A DNA stretch of 64,000 nucleotides from the NCBI GenBank assembly GCA_964059195.1, contig CAXKWD010000006.1, forward strand, positions 11,958,530-12,022,529. Direction: 5' to 3'. Position 1 is the first letter of the stretch. Every line of letters starts with the position of its first letter. The stretch comes from Ectobius pallidus. Its lineage: Eukaryota; Arthropoda; Insecta; Blattodea; Ectobiidae. Of this stretch, positions 50,475-61,879 are shown one piece after another. The notes below the pieces were generated by a model. It saw only the letters and a list, made by a program, of their open reading frames with translations. It did no database searches and was not told the origin of the DNA. A program made the position numbers and the translations under genes.

Positions 50475-50880
50475 ACAAATTAAGGAATGGTGGACGAATC
50501 TAGTATAGTGAGATGAAAATGGGGACTGGAGAAAACTGCATAACGACGAGCTTCATGACCTGTACTCGTCACCGGATATAGTAGGGTAATTAAATCACGG
50601 AGGATGAAATGGGGAGGAAAGACATATCGCAAAAGTATTGACTGGAGACCCAAAGGGAAAATACCACTTGGAAGACCTAGACGTTGGTGGGAGGACAATA
50701 TTAGGAAATATTTAAGAGAAGTAGGATTTGTGAGGGATGATTGGATGGAGTTAACACTGAATAGAGTTGAATGGCGGGCTCAGGTAAGCGCGGCTATGAA
50801 CCTTCGGGTTCCATAAAATAGATAATATTCCTTTAGCTTGCTGAGGAATTGTCTATTGCCATTGATTAAGTAGGCCTGAG
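50475..50880 (+). pseudogene. LINE ORF2 3' end (RTE-like), decayed
   Basis: About 50515-50610 reads, across frame damage, as WRKLHN-ELHDLYSSPDIV. From 50604 an open frame gives GKIPLGRPRRWWEDNIRKYL, REVGF, DWMELTLNRVEWRAQVSAAM and NLRVP stop at 50814-50816. The W..HV, GRPR.RWEDN and DW..L..DR..WR order is the usual C-terminal tail of insect RTE-like ORF2. The ending AAMNLRVP is, from memory, a hallmark of repeats in cockroach and termite genomes. A 3' untranslated region shared with 46226 and 63593 follows. Confidence 0.7.
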
Positions 50881-51726
50881 TAAAGTTTTTGCGTACGTGG
50901 TGCATAGGCCTACAATATTTTTTAGTAAAAGCTCTAAATTATGTGAAATGGAACAAAAATATCGTATAATTAATTATACTGAAAGGTAGTCAGCCATTTG
51001 TTAATGTCATATTCTCACAGCCACTTGAATCGCAGAACAATGAACCGTATGAACCAATACGAAATGCGGTATAGATGCATAATATATGAGTAGCTTTTTG
51101 TAAACTATAATGTATACGAACTAGTATTTATGAAAAGTTTGTGAAAATATTAATGATTATCCCGAGGAAATTTCTATCCAAGCCAAAAACACTGAATTGG
51201 AGCTGGTGCCAGCAGCAGACTATGTGAAGGAATATATTGTAATTAAATACTGATGCATCCATGGTAAGCAATGATTCTCTTGTGAACGAAGATGTGAAAA
51301 GTTATTGGCTTATATTTGTTGTTATATGATGTATTAGGCTACCGTGTTTTGCGAAAAACCCTGGTAAAGTTTCTGAACATCATAAAGAAACATGTTGGCA
51401 TGATGTTTTATGACCAAATATATGCTTAAATCCATGTTAAAGTTGGTGTGACTGGTCAAATGCCACCTGGATTCGTTTATAGATTGCCATGACGACTTTA
51501 GTCTACTAGGCCGATCAAAATGCAGTTTGAATGCTGTTTTATGCAATTTTAGCGGACTAGGTCGCTAAAATGTAATTTTCCGGCGTTTTACCGGTCCGAC
51601 AAGCAGCTGTTTTAGAGAGCGTGTATTGAAATATACTGTATTTTAGTTAGCTTCCTTATAGTAGGATTATCTTAAAAGTCCTCGAAATCAACTATTAGTA
51701 CTGATACTTAAGAATTACACAAAGGC
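50881..51726. other. unassigned stretch
   Basis: No domain or repeat end identified. Confidence 0.5.
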
Positions 51727-54518
51727 TTAGGGGAGACTAGGGTAATGGCAGTCACCTAAGGGGAAAGCATTATAAAAATTATAATTTTTATTCGTTTGAA
51801 ATGCTATAACCCCTAATAGTACACTTATACCACAGTATAAGTATTAATACAGTAAGGAAACTGTGTGTTAAAAGTCCTATGACAACTTGTTAGCTGGGCG
51901 ACACTAGCGCTCCATGCGGCGGTTGAGTAAAACTGCATTCTCACCATATAAAATAACTTGGGAAAATGCATAAACACATAACAAAATATGTTATAATAAG
52001 AGAAAAAAATCTTCTTTCAAAACTGAATTTTAAATTTAAGAAACAATGAAGCATGTATTATATTTTAGTTAAGATCAGGCACAATTTTTAAATGCCACTT
52101 ACCTGTGACGGATAGTTAACTTGCACTGCAGTTCCTAGGGCTATTCTTATTACAAGTTTTAATAACTTCAAGATGATTCTTGGAAAACCAATTATAACTC
52201 ATTTTTATTTTTAAAAGTAGCCTAATATTACATTAGAATAGAAATGTCATCATTTTACAAAAATAATACAATATTACATAAGATACAATAGAAAATTCAA
52301 ATAAAAATATAGGTTTCTATCAATATTTCTCAATTTCTAATACTCCAAAACTGCTTTTAGTATACAGTCGGTACAGCAGTTTTAATTAAAGAGTTCTTAT
52401 TGGAATTCATAAACTGGCTGTTTTCGAAGTGTTCCAAACATAGGCGGCAATTTACATTTAAATATTTTACAGTTTTTGTTAGTAGGTCTTCTCGCCGACT
52501 ATTGATGACCCATTTTTTACACCTGAAATCATTACAACAATTGAAGGTAGATCGAAGCCGTAAGATACAGAAACAAAATACAATCTCAACAATGAAGTTG
52601 AGGACGAGCAGTGTGACAAACCTATATTCAAAGGTCACTCTTTAATATAATTTATAACTTAAACGTTGATTTTAAAGGTGGGGAAAAACCTTGGACTAGA
52701 TACGCTTCTTAACAGTAGCCTATTTTAGGTAAGCCTATTGCTTGCCTAGGTTTGGATAATGATGTCATGTTAGTTTACTGTCGTAAACACCTTAATGGCA
52801 CATGTATCCGAGAATTTATGATGTAAGATTATGTTTTCGTCATCTTTACGCCTACATCGTGTTCGAGAAAATAAATATCGTACCGCCTGTAAAATCGGCT
52901 ATGTGCACTTTTTTACGAAATTGAGTTATGTGCACTGATATTCCTTAGCATTGATCCTTACAACCGGGCATGTGGATCTTTAATTGTCAGGTTTGTGCAA
53001 GCAAAGAAAAAAAAATCGGCTACATGCTGCAAAATGGCCATGTGCATTAGAGCTCACATAGCCATTCTTGACTGCCAACACGGCACACATGTTTGTATAC
53101 ATAACCGGCCCTGACATATACATTACAATGCACATAGGAAATAAGCTGCACCGCAGCAAATATTGTGTTATCTTAAGCGATCACAATACGACATCCTAAA
53201 TATTGTTATCTTTAACCGTGATATAGACTGCTGACATTTTCATTTCATTAGTATCTATTGTTAGAAATTACAACATAATTAAAGATAAAAATATTACATT
53301 AAAGTAAATGTAAACACAACCACACCAGAACATGTGTCAAGAGTAAGCCAGCAGGCATACAATAAATATTAGGGCCTACGTATTTTTCTTCTTACCTTTC
53401 TGGATCTTTTGGGAAAGTGAAGAAATGCAATTCAGGATTTCTTCCTTTATTGTTACTGCAATTTATAGCAGAACAATAACATCCTTTCCAAACACGCATT
53501 GCTATAAAAATTCAAGACTCCTATTTATTTCCATTCTTCCCGCAGTAGTGATTGTAGTATTACTCAATGGCCGGTAGGATCGCATGGAATCTGCGCGCGC
53601 ACGTCCGTATGGCAGAAAAACGGACTGAGTTTCTTTACTGTATTAATACGTATACTGTGCTTATACTCTTTCCTAAGCATTAATAACTTAATATCGAATT
53701 AAAATTATTTTTTTTTAAATGACAACAAAATTAAAAAATGAGCTTTGACCGGTATTACCCCGACCCTGGGGTAATGACAGTCAGTGGTGTCAGTGATTAT
53801 TTACTGACTATACAACAAGCAAACTGGGGATTTTTTTAATGATATAACCATCTATAACTGAAAACTGATATTTTTGTTTATATTACATAGGTTGCCTGAG
53901 TTTTAGGAAAATTTTCAGTGTGTTAAAAGGTATTTAAAATTTTTCAGTAGCCTCTCTCATCGATAAACATTCAGCATCAACTTATTTTGCTTTTTTCGAT
54001 TTTCTGCAGTCCATTTAGCGTTGTCTGTCTTCCTTATATAATTTCTAACCATATGAAACACAAAAAAGAGAAAGTGGACACTGTTGGTGTAATGAGGGAA
54101 GTTGATATGGCGACTGCCATTGCCCCGATCATGTTGACTGCCATTACCCCGAACGCATGGTTTTATTCAACAAGTAAAATAAAAGTTATGTGCTTAAAAT
54201 CCTTAATGAACAACTATGTGATGCAAAAGTAGGGCTTATCTTGATACTGTATAAACAATAGTATGTCAGCAGAAGTAGTGAAATAGGCGGTTAATTGTGA
54301 TCTGTACCATGGCTTTCCTTACAGCAAGCAAAGGAAAAACGTTCTTTCTCGCTTAACATCCAAACAACAACTGCCAAGATGACGAGCTTTGGTGTAGTAG
54401 TTCAAGAGAGAAACGCGCGGTGACAGCAACAATCAATTGCAACCTGCGTTAACAACTTTACGAGAAATCATACTGACCGCGATTACCCCTTGACTGCCAT
54501 TACCCCAGCCTCCCCTAA
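51727..54518. mobile_element. TIR transposon with a THAP-like exon
   Basis: Ends TTAGGGGAGACTAGGGTAAT and inverted TTAGGGGAGGCTGGGGTAAT, about 28 bp each. The motif GACTGCCATTACCCC, the core of the end repeat, also occurs inside near 54140 and in variant forms near 53750-53790 and 54110, so both ends have sub-terminal copies. A THAP-like exon lies at 52357-52638. THAP domains occur in P-element and Kolobok-type transposases. No target duplication was recognised, so the superfamily is open. Confidence 0.65.
52357..52638 (-). CDS. THAP-like zinc-finger exon (partial)
   Basis: 93-codon minus-strand frame. From about residue 33 it reads CCNDFRCKKWVINSRREDLL, then VNCRLCLEHFENSQF, then SLIKTAVPTVY. 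THAP domains share W(I/V)..(I/C)RR.D, then (R/K)(L/I)C..HFE...F, and end L...AVPT. All these blocks are present, including the second zinc pair (C and H of RLCLEHFE). The first C-x2-4-C pair is not clear upstream and may lie in another exon; the hydrophobic first 30 residues are probably not coding. In transposons this domain binds the terminal repeats. I infer a transposase N-terminus; the catalytic part was not found. Confidence 0.6.
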   Translation of the reverse strand: MTFEYRFVTLLVLNFIVEIVFCFCILRLRSTFNCCNDFRCKKWVINSRREDLLTKTVKYLNVNCRLCLEHFENSQFMNSNKNSLIKTAVPTVY

Positions 54519-54671
54519 TATTTGTTGTGATAATTTAAATGATAAATAAATAAGTAATTAGAAATCACACTGAGTTATTGAGATATTCCCGTTCCATTTT
54601 CGTCACAGTTTGTCCGCGTGTAGGGGCACACGATAAATTAAAAAAAATGTACCCTGTAATTTGTCGTCATA

Positions 54672-55250
54672 TGAGGGTCATCCAGTAAGTAAGTTCCGAT
54701 CGCCGATAAAGAAAACTAAAATATTAATAAGTAAGAAATATGTATTGTAATGTGTACAGAGATTCATTGGCTGTTTCTCTACATAGTCGGCACCGTTATC
54801 GAGGCATTTCTCTTAGCGGTGTACCAACAATTGTATGCCTGTGTCATAGGACTCTGCCGCCAGCGGTACGCAGAAAAAAGGTGATGAGTCTTTCGACAAT
54901 GCTGTCACTGGGGATGAAACATGGGTGAAAAATGTGAGGAGGGCGAGGTGGAATGCTGACAAGAGGCATTACGCTTTTGCACGCCAACACATGGCCCTAT
55001 ACAGCCAACGCCACACGGAATCAGTTTTTTCAGTTTTGATGGGAGATCTTCGACCATACACCCTATAGCCCCGACTTTGTGCCAAGTGTCTTCCATCTCT
55101 TCTGTCTCATGAAGTGATTTCTGGCAGAAAAACCTTTCCACAACGACGCTGAGGTACAGACGGCAGTGATTTCATTTCGTATGTACACCGTGTTTGTGGT
55201 GGCAATTGCGAACGAAATAGTGTATGTTGGCAATTAAATAAATGCATTGT
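54672..55250. mobile_element. rearranged mariner remnant
   Basis: The left end after TA reads TGAGGGTCATCCAGTAAGTA. The minus strand at about 54715-54870 encodes a C-terminus (ESYDTGIQLLVHR, then EKCLDNGADYVEK). The plus strand from about 54905 encodes transposase middle and C-terminal pieces (GDETWV in one frame; TPYSPDFVPSVFHLF in another). The coding halves point outward as in the other foldback mariners. The right end was not found, so the right boundary is a guess. Confidence 0.6.
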
Positions 55251-55442
55251 GTAATATTTTGGCAAATCTGGGGTATTGTGTCCGTCTGGGACCACTCGTC
55301 TGAAGGCGAAGGATCGTCGGGGTCGTCTTCATAGGGCTCATTTACACTTATAACTTTGAATGTTTATCTTGGAGGAATCATCCAAAATGATAAGTGTAAA
55401 TTTCCTTTCATTTCTGTTTCATCCAAAGTGAACACTAAAAAT

Positions 55443-55991
55443 TAGGGATGGGTCGATACTAGATTTTCTCTATATTCGATACCGATACATAATTTTTGCC
55501 TCGATACTTCGATACTTCGATACTCAATACCGTCAACATTTCCAGTTTCAATAAATAGGTATATTAAAAATTAAAAGTTGTGAGAACTGTGTAATACCAA
55601 CAAAATTAATTAAGTGTGCACATTTAATGAGACAAAATTTAATACCATCAGTATCCTATAATTATTTTTAAACTCTACATTAAAACTAAACGTTTGACAG
55701 GAAACGAAACAATTAAGAATCTCTTCTGTTTGGATTTTAAAAGTCGGAAAGTATTTATTTATGACTAGACGAAAGTCACAGACAGGTTTTCTCCATTTCA
55801 AAGCGAAATAGAAGTATTTACTATATTTAGTGGACTACTAAAAGCATAAAGAGATACCGCATTTCCTTAAATTGCATAAGTACCAAAGTATCGAAACAGT
55901 ACCGAGCGAGTTTTCCGAAGTATCGCTCGATGCCGATACTATTTAAGTATCGAGAGTATCGAGGTATCGATGAAACATATTGACCCTTACC
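55443..55991. mobile_element. TIR element with GATACT-rich ends
   Basis: The left end (TTAGGGATGGGTCGATACTA) and right end (...ATTGACCCTTACCAA) are imperfect inverses, followed inward by repeated CGATACTTCGATACTTCGAT on the left and TATCGAGAGTATCGAGGTAT on the right. Such GGGTCGATA ends with sub-terminal repeats resemble hAT elements. No duplication or coding capacity seen. Confidence 0.55.
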
Positions 55992-56984
55992 AACTTTTGA
56001 TGAAAAAGTCGTTCCCTGAACCGGAGATTCAGCCAGAGTGAAAGCGCAGTGATAAAATGTATAACAGATTCTGTCCCATTCACTATTTAGTTCCCATCCG
56101 CCAGTGGAGAGTATCGTAGTCAAAGATTAGAAATTTCGACACAAGTATGCCGAATGTGTCTTCCCCAACGCAAAGAGCCATTGAGAGTCTCTCGGTTAGT
56201 GGGCCACATCTTGAAAATGGTTTGAAAATGTTTGTTCTCAATGGGAAGTCATCATCAGCGACAAAAATCTCTTTGTATTTACATTCAGACTTTATACTTT
56301 AGATTTTTTACATGTACTACGAAGAACAGTGACGGTGTGCGTAAAGATTAAAATATGTAAACATGGATGATCATTCTGGATGATTTCACTTTGAGTGATT
56401 CACTTTGGATGTACGTCAAAAGTGATACAGTGTAAATTCTGCTTAAAGTTTGGATGTTTATGACACATGCCATATTTTTATAGACCTCCATTCTAGCCGC
56501 AAACACAAATTAAACATGAATTGCACATTTGTTATCCTAATCGGACCATTTTTATTTTGCCTATAGTCATATCTGGTCATTTTCATTGTCTTGGTCATAT
56601 TTGTAATTTAACGTCATATTTCAGTTATAAATTCGGTACAAGAGCACAATAATGCGGTATGTGCACTAAATTGGGGACTTATTTTTTTTTCGAAAAAGAG
56701 TTACGAATATTTTGGTTTCACTGTTAACTGAAACGAGAAGGGACAATAACAAGTAATAGCAATGTGTTCTTCCTTGTTGTTAACAACTTCCAATAGACAT
56801 GTTTTAAAAATAGTTTCATTTCACATTTGCAGTGGTACCGTATCTGGAAATATGAACAAATTAGAAGTTCTTCAAATAAACTGTACATCACCTTAAAAAT
56901 TGTTAAAAAGTGATTACCTGATTGAATTATTGTGATGTAATATTTTAGTATCATTCAAATGTTTTCGAAGTCCTTAAAAAAAAA
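55992..56984. other. unassigned stretch
   Basis: No protein domain. At about 56395 TCACTTTGGATGTACGTC and at about 55405 TTTCATCCAAAGTGAAC are weak inverses, so an old foldback around 55330-56450 is possible. Confidence 0.4.
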
Positions 56985-57302
56985 AAGAGTGCGTGGAACG
57001 CCACGCGACAGAAGTAAGACTTTATTTATTTATGTATTTTCTTCAGTTTTCCTTTTCTTTGTCACTTTCATCCTCTCACGGTATCCTCTTGCTCTTTCTG
57101 CAATTGATTTCGGTTTTTTAAAGTCTGTGTGTGCCTTTTTATGAGAATTATAGTTTGTATAAGGCAAAATAGATTTTACCATAGGTTCACACGTATCAGT
57201 TCTATCATGCACTTCACTTACTGATGCTTCACTAGCATTTTCTAATGCTATTCTTCGTGATCGGCTTTCTCTCTTACGTTCTGCTGCAGTTTTGGCCGTT
57301 AA
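56985..57302 (-). pseudogene. basic AER-R-YRER-type protein 3' end, copy 1
   Basis: The minus-strand frame is open to the edge of the TIR element at 57302: KTAAERKRESRSRRIALENA, then EVHDRTDTCEPMV, then DFKKPKSIAERARGYRERMK and VTKKRKTEENT stop, followed by AATAAATAAATAAAG (polyadenylation-like) and GTCGCGTGGCGTTCCACG. Two (K)(S/T)AERxR motifs suggest a nucleic-acid-binding basic protein of the kind often found in arthropod repeats. I do not recognise the family. Its 3' tail sequence (GTGCGTGGAACGCCATGCGA) also lies at about 45610, so it is multi-copy. Confidence 0.5.
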
Positions 57303-57729
57303 GCTCTATCCACAATGCGCAGTCGGCAGTTGTTAGTCAGTAGTCGGCAGTTTGCTGTTGCAATCGGCCGCTTGGGAGCAGCACTCGAGTCGTCTACAAT
57401 ATGCTGTCGACATTGAGGTTAGGGAAACATTTTACAGAATAAAAAAGGTGGAGGAATCGCTTTATAATTGGATAATATATGTTATAAACACATCTTGCTT
57501 TCTCGTAGTATGCTAATCTGTGTATTTGCACTAGTAAATAATATTCATTCGCGTAATATGTTACTTGCAGTCGTTCAGTTCGTAGTCAGAGATGAATTTC
57601 TCGTCTGCCGACTACTGTCTACCAACTGACGATTGTCTGCTGTCGTCTGCAACTGCACATTGTGAATGGCGTCCATTGATCACCACACGTTATACTTCGA
57701 CTACAAACAGTGTTGGGCAAATTTTAATT

Positions 57730-58020
57730 GTAAAGACAATTAAAGATTAACAATTGATTAATTGTTAATTGTAGTGGTAGCAATTAACAATTGATCAATT
57801 GTAATTGTGGAAAATGCAATTAACAATTGATTAATTGTTAATTGTAGTGGTTGCAATTAACAATTGATCAATTGTAATTGTGGAAAATGCAATTAACAAT
57901 TGATTAATTGTTAATTGTAGTTGTAGCAATTAACAATTAATCAATTGTTAATCGTAATTTGCTACAATTAACAATTAATTATTTTTAATTGTTTTATGAA
58001 TTTAAATAAAAACTAACAAT
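57730..58020 (+). repeat. left sub-terminal CAATTAACAATTG array
   Basis: Tandem-like units of about 60-65 bp, each with CAATTAACAATTGAT(T/C)AATTG and GTAGTGGTTGCAATTAAC-type joints, at least three repeats. Likely transposase-binding sites of the hAT element. Confidence 0.75.
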
Positions 58021-58169
58021 TAAAAAGGACTACTGTACGGGCCTGGTATCATAACAAAATGCGTAAGTAAGATACTGAAATACACATGTTAACTTAGTTA
58101 CAAATAAAACACTGATATTAATACACATGAATGATTTTAATTAAACCTGATTACACAGATAACGACAGA

Positions 58170-59375
58170 CTATAATTTCTTATAATAGTTTAGATTGCAT
58201 TTTAACACTACTCTCTTTTCGAACATACTGTCGGTCAATTTGTGACTCTTCGGCAGATTTGTCATTGTTGCAAAAGAAAAAAGTCGTTCAACTGCAGCTG
58301 ACGATGGTAAAGGTGTGTTATATTTAATGAATACGTTTTTTATCTCAGGATATCTGTTGAGGAGTTGCAAATCCTGGCTTTCTTCTGCAAAAAAGTGCAG
58401 CATTAAAAGTTCGGCTTTAGTCAGTGGTGCATCGAAGGAGATTTGGTTTGTTTCTGTCGATGAAATATCGGGAGTCCGAGTCAGAGTTCAAGTTGAAAAA
58501 ACTATTTTCTTCGGTACTTTTTTTTTTTGTTGCTACTGATGTTTCTACGTTGTCATTCATTTGTTTGGAAATACAGGTCTTGAAAACGTTTAGAAGTTTT
58601 GTACGATCCGCGGGCTCTAAACAGGTTAACCATTTATTTTTAAATCTTGGGTACAATGCCGTAATAGCCGCAATTTCCGCTACAGGAGTGCTGATGTCAT
58701 ACATTTTTTCAAATATTTTTTCAACATTCTCCCTGTAATGCCTTGATCAAAGGGTTGCAAAAAGAAAAGATGTTTTTCCTTTCAATTTTGTGTAGTTTTT
58801 TTCTTAATGCCTGAAAGCACGGCAGGACTATCCCATAATATGCGTTGGTCTCACTCTGCATTATGTCGAGGGCTTCTGCCACTGGCGCACTACAGGTCAT
58901 GTCCGTCGCCGTGGGTGAGTCGGTAGCGCGCCTGCCTTCCACTCCGGCGGCCCGGGTTTGATTCCCGGGTTCAGGACTGGGTGTTTGTCAGTAGGTTAAG
59001 ATAATGCACATTGTGCGCGATTCCTTAATTATTAAATACTCGGGTATGTAATCAAATTCGTTCTCTTTGATAGCATTTTTTATGTTTAATGATATATGTA
59101 AAAGCAAGGTTTTTCTTTAATGTTGTAAATTTGCTGGAGCGCATCAAACAAGCTATTCCATCTTGTCTCACCAGGTCGGCTTAACGTGTGTATTATTTCA
59201 GCATTCTTTGGTCGTCCTGCAGCCTTCCACAAAACTTCATGACTGTAGCATGCATTTCGGACAATGGGGTGTTTTGCTCGCTCAAAATTTTGTTTGCGTC
59301 CGTAGTTGCGCATAGGCTTAACGTATGTGCACAGCATCGAAAATGAGCAGGAAGTAAATGAATATTCTCAGGATC
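58170..59375 (-). pseudogene. hAT transposase
   Basis: Blocks in order on the minus strand: HLLPAHFRCCAHTLSLCATT at about 59360-59290; LWKAAGRPKNAEIIHTLSRP and GETRWNSLFDALQQI to about 59115; after a SINE, VAEALDIMQSETNAYYGIVL and PCFQALRKKL to 58760; PVAEIAAITALYPRFKNKWL to about 58610; and the C-terminal dimerisation region NTPLPSSAAVERLFSFATMT with FEKRVVLKCN, stop at 58170. RC..HTL.L, TRWNS and the (S)..(A)VERLFS.A dimerisation motif are hAT signatures. A frameshift near 59300, a stop near 58410, a SINE insertion and loss of the N-terminal BED and first DDE region make it inactive. Confidence 0.8.
58893..59065 (+). mobile_element. tRNA-derived SINE inside the hAT transposase
   Basis: Head GCCGTGGGTGAGTCGGTAGC (A-box-like) and GGCCCGGGTTTGATTCCCGG (B-box-like), then a short body (TTGTCAGTAGGTTAAGATAA). 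It interrupts the transposase between the TRWNS and VAEALD blocks. Distinct in sequence from the other SINE families here; boundaries approximate. Confidence 0.7.
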
Positions 59376-59385
59376 ACTTTTTTGA

Positions 59386-59703
59386 CCAGACAAGAACATG
59401 GAGGGCCTCCCCAGATGAGTGATCATCCCAATGCCGGGGCCACCTCCGAGACGACACGAACACATAGGACGATACACACAATTCACACCCACACACACAC
59501 TCCCTTCAAACAAGGCGAGGATGGTATGAAGATAATAATGATGGTCAGATGATATCTTGGGACCACAAGGGCCTAAAGTTACCTGACTTTTCTCTCACAG
59601 GTGAGGGGAAAACTCCGGGAAAAACCTCACCCAGGTAACTTGGAATCGAACCCGGGCCCGCTGCGGGAGAGGATTGAACGGATCCCCTGAGCCACAGCGG
59701 TGG
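59386..59703 (-). mobile_element. tRNA-derived SINE at the transposase N-terminal side
   Basis: The minus strand starts near 59703 with CCACCGCTGTGGCTCAGGGG and GGGTTCGATTCCAAG (B-box), then CCCGGAGTTTTCCCCTC and a GTGTGTGTGTGGGTGTG tract. ACTTTTTTG (59376-59384) and ACTTTCTTG (59704-59712) flank it, a probable short duplication. A different family from 15738 and 1156. Confidence 0.7.
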
Positions 59704-59899
59704 ACTTTCTTGTTATGTACTCGTACGATGTCAAAACATTGCACAAATTAAAAATATACATTAAAATATAACTAATGGGTATAATGAAGGATGATATTCG
59801 TTTTTTTTTTATCAATAAGTAGTATTGATTTTTATTAATGTACGTAAAATTTTCGAAATCTTGTAATACCGTACTTTTAACTGATTTCGGTAAAGGTAA

Positions 59900-60255
59900 G
59901 TAAGTTAATTGTCAGTTTTAATTGTTTCATAGAACAATTAAACAAGTTGATTGCAATTATTTTAATTGCGAGTTACGAATAACATACATTAATCCAAATA
60001 ATTTAATTGCAATATGCAATTAAACGTTTAATTGCAATTAATTTAATTGTAATTAATTTAATTGCAATATGCAATTAATTTAATTGCAATTAAATTTGTA
60101 ATTGCAATATGCAATTAAACGTTTAATTGCAATTAAATTAATTGCAATTAATTTAATTAAAATATGCAATTAAACGTTTAATTGCAATTAATTTAATTGC
60201 AATTAAATTTTTAGTCAATTAACGAGTTGATTGAAAAATTAATTGATTAATGCCC
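59900..60255 (+). repeat. right sub-terminal AATTG array
   Basis: Alternating TTTAATTGCAATTAATTTAA and GCAATATGCAATTAAACG words, many overlapping palindromes. Counterpart of the left array; a likely transposase-binding region. Confidence 0.75.
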
Positions 60256-60322
60256 AACACTGACTACAAACTACCGTCTACCGACTAACAACTGCCGACT
60301 GCGCATTGTGGATAGAGCTTAA

Positions 60323-60520
60323 CACTTCATGTATTTTCTTCAATTTTCCTTTTCTTTGTCACTTTCATCGTCTCACGGTATCCTCTTGCTCTTTCTGCAA
60401 TTGATTTCGGTTTTTTAAAGTCTGTGCGTGCCTTTTTATGAGATTTATAGTTTGCATAAGGCAAAATATATTTTAATATAGGTTCATACGTATCAGTTCT
60501 ATCATGCACTCCATTTAAAA
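60323..60520 (-). pseudogene. basic AER-R-YRER-type protein 3' end, copy 2
   Basis: 60-codon minus frame, about 87 per cent identical by eye to copy 1: HDRTDTYEPILKYILPYANY, then DFKKPKSIAERARGYRETMK, VTKKRKIEENT and stop. It stands in the same orientation as copy 1, on the other side of the 3-kb TIR element, and lacks the upstream KTAAERKR part. Probably a tandem duplicate whose junction was the insertion site. Confidence 0.5.
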
Positions 60521-60555
60521 TCGTATGCGTTTTCTGCTACGACTTTGTTGATTAT

Positions 60556-60682
60556 AGTGCTGTTCAACTTTTTTTCAAAATGTACACAGTCAAACGAAAA
60601 GAAAGATGCAGTGTAATTCTCGAGAAGGCGGTGGCTAGTGCTGTTCAACTATTTTCAAAATGTACACAGTCAAACGAAAAGA
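60556..60682 (+). repeat. 81-bp tandem duplication, second unit split
   Basis: AGTGCTGTTCAACT begins at 60556 and again at 60637. The second unit stops at GAAAAGAAA (60682) and resumes at 63421 with CAGTGTAATTCTCGAGAAGG, after the intervening TIR element. Confidence 0.8.
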
Positions 60683-61284
60683 AATTCTGGAACAAGCCTT
60701 CAACTCCTCCTGAAACCTTCCTTAGTAAAGGAGGGTAAAAAGAAGGCACCTTCTTCAAATGCAAAATCAAATTCTCGGTTCTTTCTTATAGCGTCCTTAA
60801 TGAAGGACAGCTTATAAAGCCTCCTTCAGTTGCCATGGACAGTTGGCATCTGCATGGAAGACAAATGTTCCCATATGTTCGATTATACATTAAGTGCTGT
60901 TGTATAATGACTATTTATTTTATGAAAATTGATGACAATTAAATTACAGGATTGAAGTTTACTTCATTTTATGTCAGATTAGTAATTCCTGACCTCTTAA
61001 TAAATAACAACATGAAGCTCTGAGATATGCATAGGTTGGTAGTAACTAGCGTCTTTATTCCGTTGTACGGGACTGCAGCGAGGCACACATCTGAATTTAT
61101 CACTCGAATATTCAGCGTATTATGGTACCAATGAATGAAATAATACAATAATGTAACATAATGTAACATAGCAGGGCTCCGAAGTAAAGTCCAACGTCGA
61201 AATACGGTAAGTGTTTTTTCTATTCTATGAGCCACTGATGCGATAGCCTTCTTTCCTCCCCGCATGGACGATTCAACTTCACAG

Positions 61285-61442
61285 TTTGTTCGTGGTCTCG
61301 GGGTAACGTGCGTGTCTAGTAATGGAGAGATCTCACGTTCAAATCCACCCCAAAGCGACTTTTTTTTTTATTTATGTGAAATTGTGCACATTCCATTCTT
61401 GTGTTCTATTTTATCAATGTGCTTGAATAAGTATTATATTCT

Positions 61443-61477
<35 letters not shown>
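61285..61477 (+). mobile_element. short tRNA-derived SINE with poly(A)
   Basis: TTCGTGGTCTCGGGGTAACG (A-box-like) and CACGTTCAAATCCACCCC (B-box) about 40 bp apart, a short body and a 30-base A run (61447-61477). The 88-codon open frame with a poly-lysine run here is an artefact. Confidence 0.65.
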
Positions 61478-61478
<1 letters not shown>

Positions 61479-61802
61479 GGGAATTCATCGTCTTTCATTG
61501 ACTTGTGCATTTTCTTACATTAACCTGTGACATCAGGCCTAAAGAATGGTAACATAAGCATATAAATGTTATTTCATGAACAGAAACTTGCTTTAAAGTT
61601 AAAAGTGCATAGGCCTATAGGACTACTCAGAACAAAACTGCGTACCGCTTGGTGGAACTATCCTCTTTTTATTGTCATACTGTACTATTTTATTGAGAAC
61701 ATGAAGACTATGTAGTCTATGATATAAAAAATGTGTCTAGCATTTTTATAATATTGCAGCTGCTTCTATTACCGGTACTCTTCATTAATATTGTCATTAT
61801 TA

Positions 61803-61805
61803 TTA

Positions 61806-61879
<74 letters not shown>

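Larger units (their letters stand above)
57708..60262 (-). mobile_element. hAT transposon with decayed transposase and AATTG-palindrome ends
   Basis: Ends CAGTGTTGGGCAAATTTTAA and inverted CAGTGTTGGGCATTAATC, perfect 8-bp duplication ACTACAAA (57700-57707, 60263-60270). Each end has a 250-350 bp block of palindromic words (CAATTAACAATTGATTAATT on the left, TTTAATTGCAATTAATTTAA on the right). A transposase pseudogene fills the centre on the minus strand. Two SINEs inserted into it later. Confidence 0.9.
57303..60318. mobile_element. TIR element carrying a hAT transposon
   Basis: Ends GCTCTATCCACAATGCGCAG are inverted at both sides, with TTAA on both flanks (57299-57302, 60319-60322); a TA duplication is an equally possible reading. 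Sub-terminal CAGTCGGCAGTTGTTAGTC and related words (GTCGGCAG) recur several times at both ends. With the hAT element and one duplication removed it is about 450 bp and non-coding. Confidence 0.75.

Noticed and set aside
58905..58985. Possible genuine tRNA gene
   Set aside because: A and B boxes are present but the acceptor stem does not close and a SINE body follows; it lies inside a transposase pseudogene.
61264..61530. 88-codon frame with a poly-lysine run
   Set aside because: The lysines come from the SINE poly(A) tail.
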